Below, in pieces: positions 25,584 through 33,001 of a DNA stretch of 36,836 nucleotides (the stretch's first letter is position 1; the number at the start of each line of letters is the position of its first letter). Source of the DNA: an uncultured beta proteobacterium (GTDB taxonomy: Bacteria > Pseudomonadota > Gammaproteobacteria > Burkholderiales > Burkholderiaceae_C). The stretch is from the NCBI GenBank assembly GCA_903869595.1, contig CAIPZV010000064.1:1-36836 (forward strand), in the 5' to 3' direction. Under the pieces are notes generated by a model, which was not told where the DNA came from, ran no database searches, and was given only the letters and a program-made list of their open reading frames with translations. The position numbers were made by a program, and so were the translations under genes.

Positions 25584-26951
25584 CTACACGTGCAAAAGCA
25601 AATGCTCACGCTCCCAGGGGGAGATGACTTTCATGAACTCTTCAAATTCCAGTTCTTTAATTTCGGAATACACCGTAATGAACTCTTTGCCCAGCACCTC
25701 GTGCAAATCCGATTCGCGGCGTAACCAATCCAGCGCCTCGCCCAAGCTGCGCGGCAGCGCGTAAGGAGACAAATAGGCATCGCCCTTCATCTCGGGTTTG
25801 GGTTGAATTTTGTTTTTGATGCCCAAATAACCGCAGGCCAGGGTCATGGCCATGGCCACGTAGGGGTTGGCGTCCGAGCCGATCACCCGGTTTTCCACTC
25901 GGCGGGCCGAGGGTTCGGAGATGGGGGAGCGTATACCCACCGAGCGGTTGTCATAACCCCATTCGATATTGATGGGCGCTGCCGAGTGGCGGGTTAAGCG
26001 ACGGTAACTATTTACATAGGGCGCAACCAAGGCCATCGCCGCAGGGATATAGCGCTGCAAGCCGCCGATGTAATGCATAAACATATCGGTGGCGCTGCCG
26101 TCTTCTTTGCTGAACACGTTTTTGCCGGTTTGCACATCCACCAAACTCTGGTGCACGTGCATGGCACTACCCGGTTCACCGGCAATGGGCTTGGCCATGA
26201 AGGTGGCGTACATATCGTGGCGCAATGCCGCTTCGCGCACGGTGCGCTTGAAGAAAAACACCTCGTCGGCCAGGCCCAGAGGCTCGTTATGGAAAAAATT
26301 AATCTCCATTTGCCCAGCGCCCACTTCATGGATCAAGGTATCGACATTGAGTTCCATCTTCTCGCAGTAATCGTAAATTTCTTCAAACAGCGGATCGAAC
26401 TCATTGACCGCGTCGATGCTGTAGGCCTGGCGCGAGGTCTCGGCGCGGCCGCTGCGGCCGATCGGTGCTTTGAGCAAGGTATTGGGGTCTGTGTTGCGCG
26501 CCGTCAGGTAAAACTCTAACTCCGGCGCGACGATGGGCTTGAGCCCTTCCGCAGCAAACAACTCACACACTTTGCGCAACACGCTGCGCGGCGCAAAAGG
26601 CACTAATTTGCCCTGGTGGTCAAAGCAGTCGTGAATCACCTGCGCCGTCGGGTCGGTCGCCCAGGGAACGATGCGCACGGTGGAAGGATCGGGCCGCAAC
26701 TGCATGTCGCGGTCGGTGGGTTCGATCACGTCGTAATAGGGCCCGCTTTCCGGAAACTCGCCGGTCACGCCCATCGCAACAATGGCTTGCGGCAGGCGCA
26801 TACCCCGGTCTTCGGTGAATTTGGCTCGGGGCAAAATTTTGCCGCGCGCCACGCCGGTTAAGTCAGGTACCAAGCATTCGACCTCAGTCACGCGGCGCTC
26901 GTTGAGCCACTGCTCCAGGTCATTGAAAGTCATAGTTTTGGATTCGGACAT
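25584..26951 (-). CDS. puuA: Glutamine-synthetase-family protein, probable gamma-glutamylputrescine synthetase
   Basis: PuuA ligates glutamate to putrescine with ATP, the first step of the Puu pathway. The 455-residue product has the GS fold: an N-terminal beta-Grasp part (LVPDLTGVARGKILPRAKF), the metal-binding APELEFYL, EVGAGQMEINFFHNEPL, the His of GEPGSAMHVHQSL and the Arg-rich SYRRLTRHSAAPINIEWGYD with RSVGIRSPISEP. The adenylylation-site Tyr region of true GlnA is not seen. The ATG (26949-26951) follows GGAGG by 9 bases, so the longer frame to 26984 is not needed. Neighbours speB, puuB, the aminotransferase and the pot genes fix the pathway. SpuI- or GlnA3-like enzymes for other amines are alternatives. 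Confidence 0.88.
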   Translation of the reverse strand: MSESKTMTFNDLEQWLNERRVTEVECLVPDLTGVARGKILPRAKFTEDRGMRLPQAIVAMGVTGEFPESGPYYDVIEPTDRDMQLRPDPSTVRIVPWATDPTAQVIHDCFDHQGKLVPFAPRSVLRKVCELFAAEGLKPIVAPELEFYLTARNTDPNTLLKAPIGRSGRAETSRQAYSIDAVNEFDPLFEEIYDYCEKMELNVDTLIHEVGAGQMEINFFHNEPLGLADEVFFFKRTVREAALRHDMYATFMAKPIAGEPGSAMHVHQSLVDVQTGKNVFSKEDGSATDMFMHYIGGLQRYIPAAMALVAPYVNSYRRLTRHSAAPINIEWGYDNRSVGIRSPISEPSARRVENRVIGSDANPYVAMAMTLACGYLGIKNKIQPKPEMKGDAYLSPYALPRSLGEALDWLRRESDLHEVLGKEFITVYSEIKELEFEEFMKVISPWEREHLLLHV

Positions 26952-27041
26952 GGTGTTTTGCCTCCGCTGCGGGCGGGCCTGCAAGGCCAGCCTAACGCTC
27001 TATCGTTATGGGCTCCTATTTTGCACCGGTTTGGCAGAGCC

Positions 27042-28349
27042 TTATAAATAGTCCTTGAGGCGGTGGTACAGCATGCCCAGCACCAGGCTAGGGGCGCGCA
27101 GCAAGGGGCCGCCGGGGAAATCCCGATGTTGCAGGCGAGAAAACAATTCAAAACGCGCGGCCTCACCTGCCATGGCCTGGGCCACCAGTTGACCGGCCAG
27201 CCCGGTCAGCGCAACGCCGTGACCGCTAAAGCCTTGCAGGTAATAGACGTTTTTGCCCAGGCGCCCGAAATCCGGTGCACGGTTCATGCTGATATCGACA
27301 AAGCCGCCCCAGGTAAATTCGATCAGCGTATCGCGCAACTGCGGGAACACGGTGGCCATGCGCGACGCCATGCGCTGCTGCAAACGCGCCGGTGTGCGAC
27401 TGGAATAACTGACGCGCCCGCCAAACAGCAATCGCGCGTCCTGACTGAAGCGGAAATAGTCCAGCACCACATTGTTGTCACAAGCCGCTGCGCTACTGGG
27501 AATCAGGCGCTGCACCAGGGCTGGGTCCAAACGTTCCGTGGCCACGATATAGGTGCCAACCGGCATGATGCGCGCCGCAATCGAGGGCGCCAACTGGGGT
27601 CCGAAGGCGGGCAAAGTGCAATTACCCGCCAGTAAAGCGTAGCGGGCGCGCACCACGCCTTGGGCGGTACGTAATTGCACCGTGGCGCCTTGCTCCAGGC
27701 GCAGCGCGGCGGTGTTTTCATAGATCTGCACACCCAGCGCCAGCGCGGCGCGGGCCAGGCCCAATCCGTATTTCAGCGGATGCACATGGCCCGAGCGCTT
27801 TTCATAGGCGCAGGCCACATAGCGCGGGCTGTCGATCAGGGCGCGGACATCCGCGCCATAAGCGCGTTCGGTGGGCAGGCCGTAGGCCTTGTCCATGGCG
27901 TCCATTTCCGCATCCAGCGCACGGGCTTTGCGGGCACTATCTGCCACATACAAATAGCCGTTTTGACGCTCGCACTCAATGCCCCATTGGGCCATGCGCG
28001 CATCCATCAGGTCTATGGCTTCTAGCGACATATCCCACATCTGACGCGCCGCCGCTTGGCCTAATTGCTGCTCGAGCTCTGATTGCCCGCTGGCATAGCC
28101 CACAATGACCTGCCCGCCATTGCGCCCGGAGGCTCCGCTGCACACCCGGTCGGCCTCTAACACCGCCACCTTGAAGCCACGCTGCGCTAACTCGATAGCC
28201 GCTGACAAGCCAGCGAAACCGGCGCCCACCACCACCACGTCGGTTGCTAAGTCGCCTGCCAAGGGGGCCAGCGGCGCAGGTCGGCTCAGGCTGGCTTCGT
28301 AATAACTCTGGCGATTGAGTTGGGTGTCCGAATGCAGCAAGGAGCCCAT
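27042..28349 (-). CDS. puuB: FAD-dependent gamma-glutamylputrescine oxidoreductase
   Basis: PuuB oxidises gamma-glutamylputrescine to gamma-glutamyl-aminobutyraldehyde. The 435-residue product begins MGSLLHSDTQLNRQSYYEAS. The SYYEAS segment is typical of PuuB/OrdL proteins. The dinucleotide-binding motif VVVGAGFAGLSAA (G42-x-G44-x2-G47) follows, then ASGRNGGQVIVGYA and, near the C terminus, GKNVYYLQGFSGHGVALTGL, which closes the DAO-family FAD site. The ATG at 28347-28349 was chosen; GTG codons 5' of it are alternatives. It lies 90 bases before puuA and 41 bases after speB. Aldehyde dehydrogenase PuuC and hydrolase PuuD are not in the window. Confidence 0.9.
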   Translation of the reverse strand: MGSLLHSDTQLNRQSYYEASLSRPAPLAPLAGDLATDVVVVGAGFAGLSAAIELAQRGFKVAVLEADRVCSGASGRNGGQVIVGYASGQSELEQQLGQAAARQMWDMSLEAIDLMDARMAQWGIECERQNGYLYVADSARKARALDAEMDAMDKAYGLPTERAYGADVRALIDSPRYVACAYEKRSGHVHPLKYGLGLARAALALGVQIYENTAALRLEQGATVQLRTAQGVVRARYALLAGNCTLPAFGPQLAPSIAARIMPVGTYIVATERLDPALVQRLIPSSAAACDNNVVLDYFRFSQDARLLFGGRVSYSSRTPARLQQRMASRMATVFPQLRDTLIEFTWGGFVDISMNRAPDFGRLGKNVYYLQGFSGHGVALTGLAGQLVAQAMAGEAARFELFSRLQHRDFPGGPLLRAPSLVLGMLYHRLKDYL

Positions 28350-28390
28350 AAACACCACTTCGCTTTGTGTCGATTGCAGATAGTGCGGAT

Positions 28391-29317
28391 TCAGCCCGTG
28401 CCCAAGCGCTTGGCCACTTGCCCGGACAAATAGGTCCAGACCATGACCGCTGCTGCGTGGCTGGTCAGTTCCGCGTGGTCATAGGCCGGGGCTACTTCCA
28501 CACAATCCATGGCCACGCATTGCAGGGTGACCAGCGCTTCCAGCCAGGTCATCAACTGGCTGCTGGTCAAACCGCCGGGCTCCGGGGTGCCGGTGCCCGG
28601 CGCAAAGGCTGGATCCAGGCAATCAATGTCCAGCGTCAGGTACACCGGCATAGTGCCAATGCGTTCGCGCACCTGAGCGATAAAGGGTTTCAGGTTGGGG
28701 CCATCCAAGCCGCGCATATGCCGGGCGGTAAAGATCAGGCCACCTTGGTCTGCCACGTACTGCCGCGCAGCGCGGGCGCCGGAAGAGCGCAAACCAATTT
28801 GCACCGTGTGGCGCGGACTGACCAGACCTTCCTGAATCGCCTCATAGGTCCATGTGCCGTGGCCTGAGGGCTCGCCGAAGTGGTCTGTCCAGGTGTCGCA
28901 ATGCGCATCGAAATGCACTAGCGCCAATTGCCCGAAGCGTGCTTTGGCGGCGCGCAGCAAAGGCAGAGTGACCGAATGGTCGCCGCCCAAAAAAATACAG
29001 TGGTGTTGGGCAAAAAGAGGCGCCGCTTGCTCTTCAATACAGCGACGCACTTCGGCTAGCGAAGTGGCGTTGGGCAGGGCCATATCCCCGGCATCGCCCA
29101 CCATGCCCAGCGGCGAGACATCGAAATGCGGGTGTATGCCATCACACAACATCAGGCTGGCGCGGCGAATTTCCTGCGGGCCAAAACGTGCGCCAGGCCG
29201 GTTGGTGACGGCGCCATCAAAAGGCACGCCCACAATTGCAAAGGGCTGCTCAATGAGTTCTTCGCTGGCCAGAAAAAGGTTGGTGTTGCTGGCGTATGCA
29301 AACTTAGCCGTGCTCAT
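28391..29317 (-). CDS. speB: Agmatinase (ureohydrolase family)
   Basis: SpeB hydrolyses agmatine to putrescine and urea in the cytoplasm. The 308-residue product has the binuclear manganese ligands in GGDHS (H114), DAHCD (137-141) and DIDCLDPAFAPG (D230, D232), and the agmatinase-type GTGTPEPGGLTS. The N-terminal GVPFDGAVTNRPGARFGPQE is typical of agmatinases rather than arginases; guanidinobutyrase is the closest alternative. GGAGG lies 7 bases before the ATG. It is the first gene of the minus-strand polyamine run and is separated by only 22 bases from the divergently annotated EamA gene, so its promoter must overlap the 5' part of that frame. Confidence 0.92.
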   Translation of the reverse strand: MSTAKFAYASNTNLFLASEELIEQPFAIVGVPFDGAVTNRPGARFGPQEIRRASLMLCDGIHPHFDVSPLGMVGDAGDMALPNATSLAEVRRCIEEQAAPLFAQHHCIFLGGDHSVTLPLLRAAKARFGQLALVHFDAHCDTWTDHFGEPSGHGTWTYEAIQEGLVSPRHTVQIGLRSSGARAARQYVADQGGLIFTARHMRGLDGPNLKPFIAQVRERIGTMPVYLTLDIDCLDPAFAPGTGTPEPGGLTSSQLMTWLEALVTLQCVAMDCVEVAPAYDHAELTSHAAAVMVWTYLSGQVAKRLGTG

Positions 29318-29339
29318 CGGTTAACCTCCAATTGTCGGA

Positions 29340-30371
29340 ATGGTAACCGCCTTGGACTGCCGTGCCCAGGAAGCCCTCTCCGTCCCCTTGCCTACTCTCA
29401 CCGTACTACTCCCTAACGTGCCCCACCGCTTCCAAAAACCCCTGGCCTACGCCAGCCTGGCACTCAGCATGACGCTGGTGGGGGTGTATGTGGCCCTGTG
29501 CAAACCCCTGGTCGCCGCTATTCCGGTATTTCTATTAGCTTGGATGCGCTTTGGCATCGCTGCTGTCGCCATGGCGTCTTGGCTCAAAAAGCCCGCCGAC
29601 GAAGCGCCAATAGACCGGCGCACCCGGGTATTTTTGTTTTTGGAATCCTTTTTAGGCAATTTTTTGTTTTCCATTTGCATGCTCTATGGCGTGAGCATGA
29701 CCAGCACCGTTTCGGCGGGCGTGATTTTGTCGGCCATCCCCGCGAGCTCAGCCTTGATGGGCTGGTATTTTTTAAAAGAAAAAATGAACGCCCGCATGTG
29801 GCTGGCAGTCGCATTGGCCGCTACCGGCTTGGCGCTGCTAACGCTGGCCAAATCTCCGGCGCAAGCCGGCACGGCATCGCCGCTGGACCCGACCACGATG
29901 TTGATTGGCAATCTCTTGGTATTTGGCGCGGTGCTGTGCGAATCGGCTTTTGTGGTGATTGGTAAGCGCCTGTCGGCCACGATCAGCCCCAAGCGCATTG
30001 CGGCCATCATCAACCTCAACGGCTTTGCCTTGTCCACCCCCATGGGCTTGTACATCGCTTGGCAATTTGACTTTGGCGCCGTCAGCCTGAACGCCTGGGG
30101 CCTGCTGGTGTTTTATGCGCTGGCCGCCAGTGTGTGGATGGTATGGTTATGGATGACCGGGCTCAAAACCATACCAGCCTCGCAAGCCGGTGTGTTTGCG
30201 GTGATGCTGCCGTTGACCACGGCGCTGATAGGCATTTTGGGTTTTGGCGAAAGCTTTAGCGCCCTGCAAGCGCTGGCATTCGGGCTGGCTTTGCTGAGCC
30301 TCTTGCTGGCCACGCTTCCGGCGGGGGCGCGCGCCGCAAGCACCGTTCCGTCCGCCAGCAACACCGTTTGA
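29340..30371 (+). CDS. EamA-family (DMT superfamily) transporter, diverging from speB
   Basis: The 343-residue frame encodes an inner-membrane protein with about ten hydrophobic segments in two EamA repeats, from SLALSMTLVGVYVALCK to ALAFGLALLSLLLATLP. The exported or imported compound is unknown; position next to speB hints at amines or amino acids. The annotated ATG leaves only 22 bases to speB and adds a polar stretch of ~26 residues not typical of the family. An in-frame GTG at 29418-29420 (317 residues) is therefore an attractive alternative start and would leave room for promoters. Neither start has a clear Shine-Dalgarno. Confidence 0.85.
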   Translation: MVTALDCRAQEALSVPLPTLTVLLPNVPHRFQKPLAYASLALSMTLVGVYVALCKPLVAAIPVFLLAWMRFGIAAVAMASWLKKPADEAPIDRRTRVFLFLESFLGNFLFSICMLYGVSMTSTVSAGVILSAIPASSALMGWYFLKEKMNARMWLAVALAATGLALLTLAKSPAQAGTASPLDPTTMLIGNLLVFGAVLCESAFVVIGKRLSATISPKRIAAIINLNGFALSTPMGLYIAWQFDFGAVSLNAWGLLVFYALAASVWMVWLWMTGLKTIPASQAGVFAVMLPLTTALIGILGFGESFSALQALAFGLALLSLLLATLPAGARAASTVPSASNTV

Positions 30372-30652
30372 GCGAAGAGCGCGATATCGTCGTCATCGGC
30401 CAGCAGCCAAGGCTCCCAGCGCATCCAGGCATTGGACAAGGCGGGGAGGGAACTGGAGTTTCAGATGCAATTCCCGTTCTTACCACCCAGAAAACACCTG
30501 CGTGTAATCAAAATAGAGGGCGAAATAAACGGCCCCAGCGCAAAAAATTCGATTTCCCCCTTGGAAACCATCAATTTCTCCAGTAGCATCCACCCGCCGC
30601 ACGTAAAGTTTATCGTTGGCAATCAACTAACCCCTTGAAGGACCACCTCATA
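30372..30652 (+). promoter_or_regulatory. Gap upstream of the SWIB gene with a possible promoter
   Basis: The 281 bases between the EamA and SWIB genes contain no gene I can support. On the plus strand TTGGAA (30561-30566) and TAGCAT (30584-30589), 17 bases apart, form a possible sigma-70 promoter for the SWIB gene, leaving a leader of about 60 bases. Each hexamer matches four of six consensus positions, so the assignment is weak. Confidence 0.3.
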
Positions 30653-31003
30653 ATGGCAACTGCAAAAAAAGCGCCCGCTAAAAAAGCGGCTCCCGCAAAA
30701 AAAGCAATCACTAAATCCGCTCCAGCTGCAAAGAAAGCGGTTCCGGCCAAAAAGCGCGCTGTGAACGCCGCATTCATGAAACCACTGACCCCCAGCGCCG
30801 CTTTGGCCGCTGTGGTGGGCGCCAAGCCCTTGGCCCGTACCGAAGTGGTCAAGCAGCTCTGGGTTTACATCAAGAAAAATAAACTGCAAGACGCTACCAA
30901 CAAGCGCAACATCAATGCCGATGCCAAACTCAAAGAAGTGTTTGGCAAAGCGCAAGTCACGATGTTCGAAATGGCCGGCCTGATTGGCAAGCACCTATCG
31001 TGA
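30653..31003 (+). CDS. SWIB/MDM2-domain protein with a histone-H1-like lysine-rich tail
   Basis: The 116-residue product has two parts. Residues 1-40 are almost only Lys, Ala and Pro with repeated KKAPAKKAAPAKK-type units, like the C-terminal tails of histone H1 and bacterial H1-like proteins. Residues 42-115 form a SWIB/MDM2 domain: MKPLTPSAALAAVVGAKPL, EVVKQLWVYIKKNKLQDATN and FEMAGLIGKHLS. SWIB domains come from the eukaryotic SWI/SNF subunit BAF60; bacterial single-domain versions occur in chlamydiae and many betaproteobacteria. A DNA-compacting or chromatin-like role is an inference. The ATG at 30653-30655 is preceded by GAAGGA; the in-frame TTG at 30635 overlaps that site and is unlikely. 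A terminator follows, so it is probably monocistronic. Confidence 0.93.
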   Translation: MATAKKAPAKKAAPAKKAITKSAPAAKKAVPAKKRAVNAAFMKPLTPSAALAAVVGAKPLARTEVVKQLWVYIKKNKLQDATNKRNINADAKLKEVFGKAQVTMFEMAGLIGKHLS

Positions 31004-31045
31004 TGGTGGTGGTGCGAAGCCATTCGCACCTTGCTTCCCGCACTT

Positions 31046-31076
31046 AAAAAAAGGCCGGTTCTACCGGCCTTTTTTT
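31046..31076 (+). terminator. Intrinsic terminator after the SWIB gene
   Basis: The stem GGCCGG/CCGGCC (31053-31058 and 31064-31069) with loop TTCTA is flanked by A7 and T7. It lies about 45 bases after the SWIB stop and, working in both directions, also follows the minus-strand flavoprotein gene ending at 31114. Confidence 0.92.
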
Positions 31077-31113
31077 GTGTCTATTGCGTGTGCGTTTTGT
31101 GCCCGCTGGGGGC

Positions 31114-32625
31114 TTAATGCAGGCGCACGCCCTGGCGTTCTAGCTCTGCCTGCACCCCTTCCATGTCTACTTGCGCTGTGCTTTTATCTTGTTGTATCGA
31201 CACCGCCGCGGCCACGCCCGCGCCCTGCCCGGTGACGGTGCAAGCCATCATATTGCGCATGGCTGCATGCGAGACCATGTCGCCGGCCACGCAGCGCCCC
31301 GCCACCAACAAGTTGTCCACATCTAAGGGCACCATGCAGCCGTAAGGCACCTCAAAATAGCGCCCGGTGGTCGGCAAAATCAGGATGTTGTAACCGTCGA
31401 TAAACTCAGGAAAGATGCCTATGCTGTCGGCAAACTTGGCCTGGTTGCGCACGTCCTCACTGCACAAGTTGTAGCGGCCCATGATCTTGCGCGAATCGCG
31501 AATGCCCAAGGTCATACCAAAGTTGCGCAGCTTGGCGTTTTCAAATCCAGGCACTACTTTTTTTAGGGCTATCAAAGCATGCATCGCTTCTTGGCGACCT
31601 TGCATTTCGGCACGCGTCAGGTCCATCACGTCGGTCGGGTCAAAGCCGTACATATGCGCCAGATTCAGGTTGGTGGCCTCGCCCGCAGGCGTGAGGGCCG
31701 ACCACGAACCGCCAATGTTCGTGCTGTCCGCCGGTATCACGCCCAGTTCGCGGGCGGTATCAAATTCTTTATCCAAATAGGGGCTGCGCAGCGTGTCTTC
31801 TTTGCCCGTGGTTTCTTGCGCCCAGGTGCGGCTCCAATCGGCATAAGTGGCGGGCTGGCTTTCGGTGTAGTCCAAAAAGGCCTGCGTATCCACGCCCGCT
31901 GCGTTAAACACCGTGGTCATGCCCAACATTTTGTCCTTGGGCGTTTTGCGGTAGCTGGCCCCGGCCAGATGGGCGATATCGGCGTCGCCCGAGCAATCAA
32001 TAATGCGCTTGGCCAACACCACCTGCCGGCCCGATTTGCTCTCGGTCACGATGCCGCGCAAGCGCTTGCCGTCTTCCTCAAAAATCACGTCCACCGCCAT
32101 GCAGTGCAAGATGGGCCGTACCCCAGCTTCGGTAATCAAGTGGTCGGCCACGACCTTGAAAAAATCGGCATCCAGGCACTGGCTGTCGTTGTAGGGCCAT
32201 TTAATCGCGCCACCCATTTGCGCGGCAATGCGTTCCATTTCGATGCCAATGCCCTCGCCTTCCACCGTGCCTTCGTAGCGGTACCAGGCCAGGGTTTCCA
32301 TGCCGACGGTGGTAATCACCCCGCCCAGACAGCCATAGCGCTCTAGCAATACGGTGTCGGCCCCAGCGCGGCGCGCGGCCAAAGCTGCTGATATGCCCGC
32401 AGGCCCCGCCCCCACCACCAGCACGTCGCAGGTGGTCAGCACCGGCAAAGCTTTGGCCGGTTCGTGATAGACCTGCTGCGCGACATCGAGCGCACCCACG
32501 GCGGGCGGCGCATGGCGCAGCACCTCGCCTTCTGCGGTTTCGCGGCGGCTGACCGGCATGCGCTGACCAGACCAGCGGGTGATCATGCGCTGGGCGCGTG
32601 CTTCGTATTTATCCTCGTCTGTCAT
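31114..32625 (-). CDS. FAD-dependent oxidoreductase of the FAD_oxidored family
   Basis: The 503-residue product has an N-terminal FAD-binding Rossmann motif (TCDVLVVGAGPAGISAALAA; G72-x-G74-x2-G77) with LLERYGCLGGVITTVG following, the pattern of the FAD_oxidored (PF12831) group. A later KRIIDCSGDADIAHLAGA and a C-terminal DNLLVAGRCVAGDMVSHAAM close the FAD site. The substrate is unknown. The start ATG (32623-32625) has GGAG 6 bases upstream; an upstream in-frame start at 32655 is unnecessary. It diverges from an MttB-family methyltransferase across a 376-base region, which suggests a shared pathway and control. There are no transmembrane segments or signal peptide, so it is cytoplasmic. Confidence is high for the family and low for the reaction. 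Confidence 0.88.
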   Translation of the reverse strand: MTDEDKYEARAQRMITRWSGQRMPVSRRETAEGEVLRHAPPAVGALDVAQQVYHEPAKALPVLTTCDVLVVGAGPAGISAALAARRAGADTVLLERYGCLGGVITTVGMETLAWYRYEGTVEGEGIGIEMERIAAQMGGAIKWPYNDSQCLDADFFKVVADHLITEAGVRPILHCMAVDVIFEEDGKRLRGIVTESKSGRQVVLAKRIIDCSGDADIAHLAGASYRKTPKDKMLGMTTVFNAAGVDTQAFLDYTESQPATYADWSRTWAQETTGKEDTLRSPYLDKEFDTARELGVIPADSTNIGGSWSALTPAGEATNLNLAHMYGFDPTDVMDLTRAEMQGRQEAMHALIALKKVVPGFENAKLRNFGMTLGIRDSRKIMGRYNLCSEDVRNQAKFADSIGIFPEFIDGYNILILPTTGRYFEVPYGCMVPLDVDNLLVAGRCVAGDMVSHAAMRNMMACTVTGQGAGVAAAVSIQQDKSTAQVDMEGVQAELERQGVRLH

Positions 32626-33001
32626 GGGGCACTCCGGCAGCCATTGCGTTGGCAAAGTGGGCGCATTGTGGGTGCGCTGCCATTGGGCAATTTATAAAAT
32701 TGCGTCTACTAATGGCGCCATCGCGGCAAGATGCGATTGTGCCTTTAGCCCGTGTAGGCGCAAAAACACCGCATTTCCCCTCTATGCAAGGGCTTTTGGG
32801 CAGCGGCGCGCAAGCCTGCCAATAGGCGGCCAAGCGCGTGCGCAGTCGCCAAGCGGTCCTGCGACTTGGGCAAGCCCATGCCTTTTTCCTCGGGTGAACT
32901 GCATAGAATTGCCCGGCACGTATGCGGCGCGGCGCTCTAGGCGCGCAGACCCGGCGTGCAAACGCACATTCCTGCATCGGTATTACGCGGAGACACCCCA
33001 C
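32626..33001. other. Divergent regulatory region upstream of the MttB-family gene
   Basis: This 376-base gap has no gene I can support. It contains a 17-base dyad at 32687-32703 and a perfect 10-base palindrome ATGGCGCCAT at 32712-32721, both closer to the minus-strand flavoprotein gene (about 60-95 bases from its ATG) than to the plus-strand gene (about 280-300 bases). The mttB-like gene has GGAG 12 bases upstream of its ATG. I looked for a cobalamin or glycine riboswitch in the long leader and did not recognise one. Confidence 0.5.
32687..32703. promoter_or_regulatory. Candidate operator dyad GCAATTT-ATA-AAATTGC
   Basis: Two perfect 7-base arms, GCAATTT and AAATTGC, flank a central ATA. 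The element is strikingly AT-rich within GC-rich surroundings and contains a TATAAA-like core, so it could be a regulator site overlapping a -10 box for the flavoprotein gene. No regulator gene is present in the window. Confidence 0.4.

Noticed and set aside
30432..30638. Short plus-strand frame of 68 codons between the EamA and SWIB genes
   Set aside because: No ribosome site or recognisable domain, and it contains the likely SWIB promoter.
32579..33001. In-frame upstream extension of the MttB-family gene by 141 codons
   Set aside because: The extension overlaps the start of the divergent flavoprotein gene, has no family similarity, and the ATG at 33002 has its own ribosome site.
32704..33001. 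Cobalamin or glycine riboswitch in the MttB leader
   Set aside because: No B12-box-like or glycine-aptamer core could be recognised; a covariance-model search would settle it.
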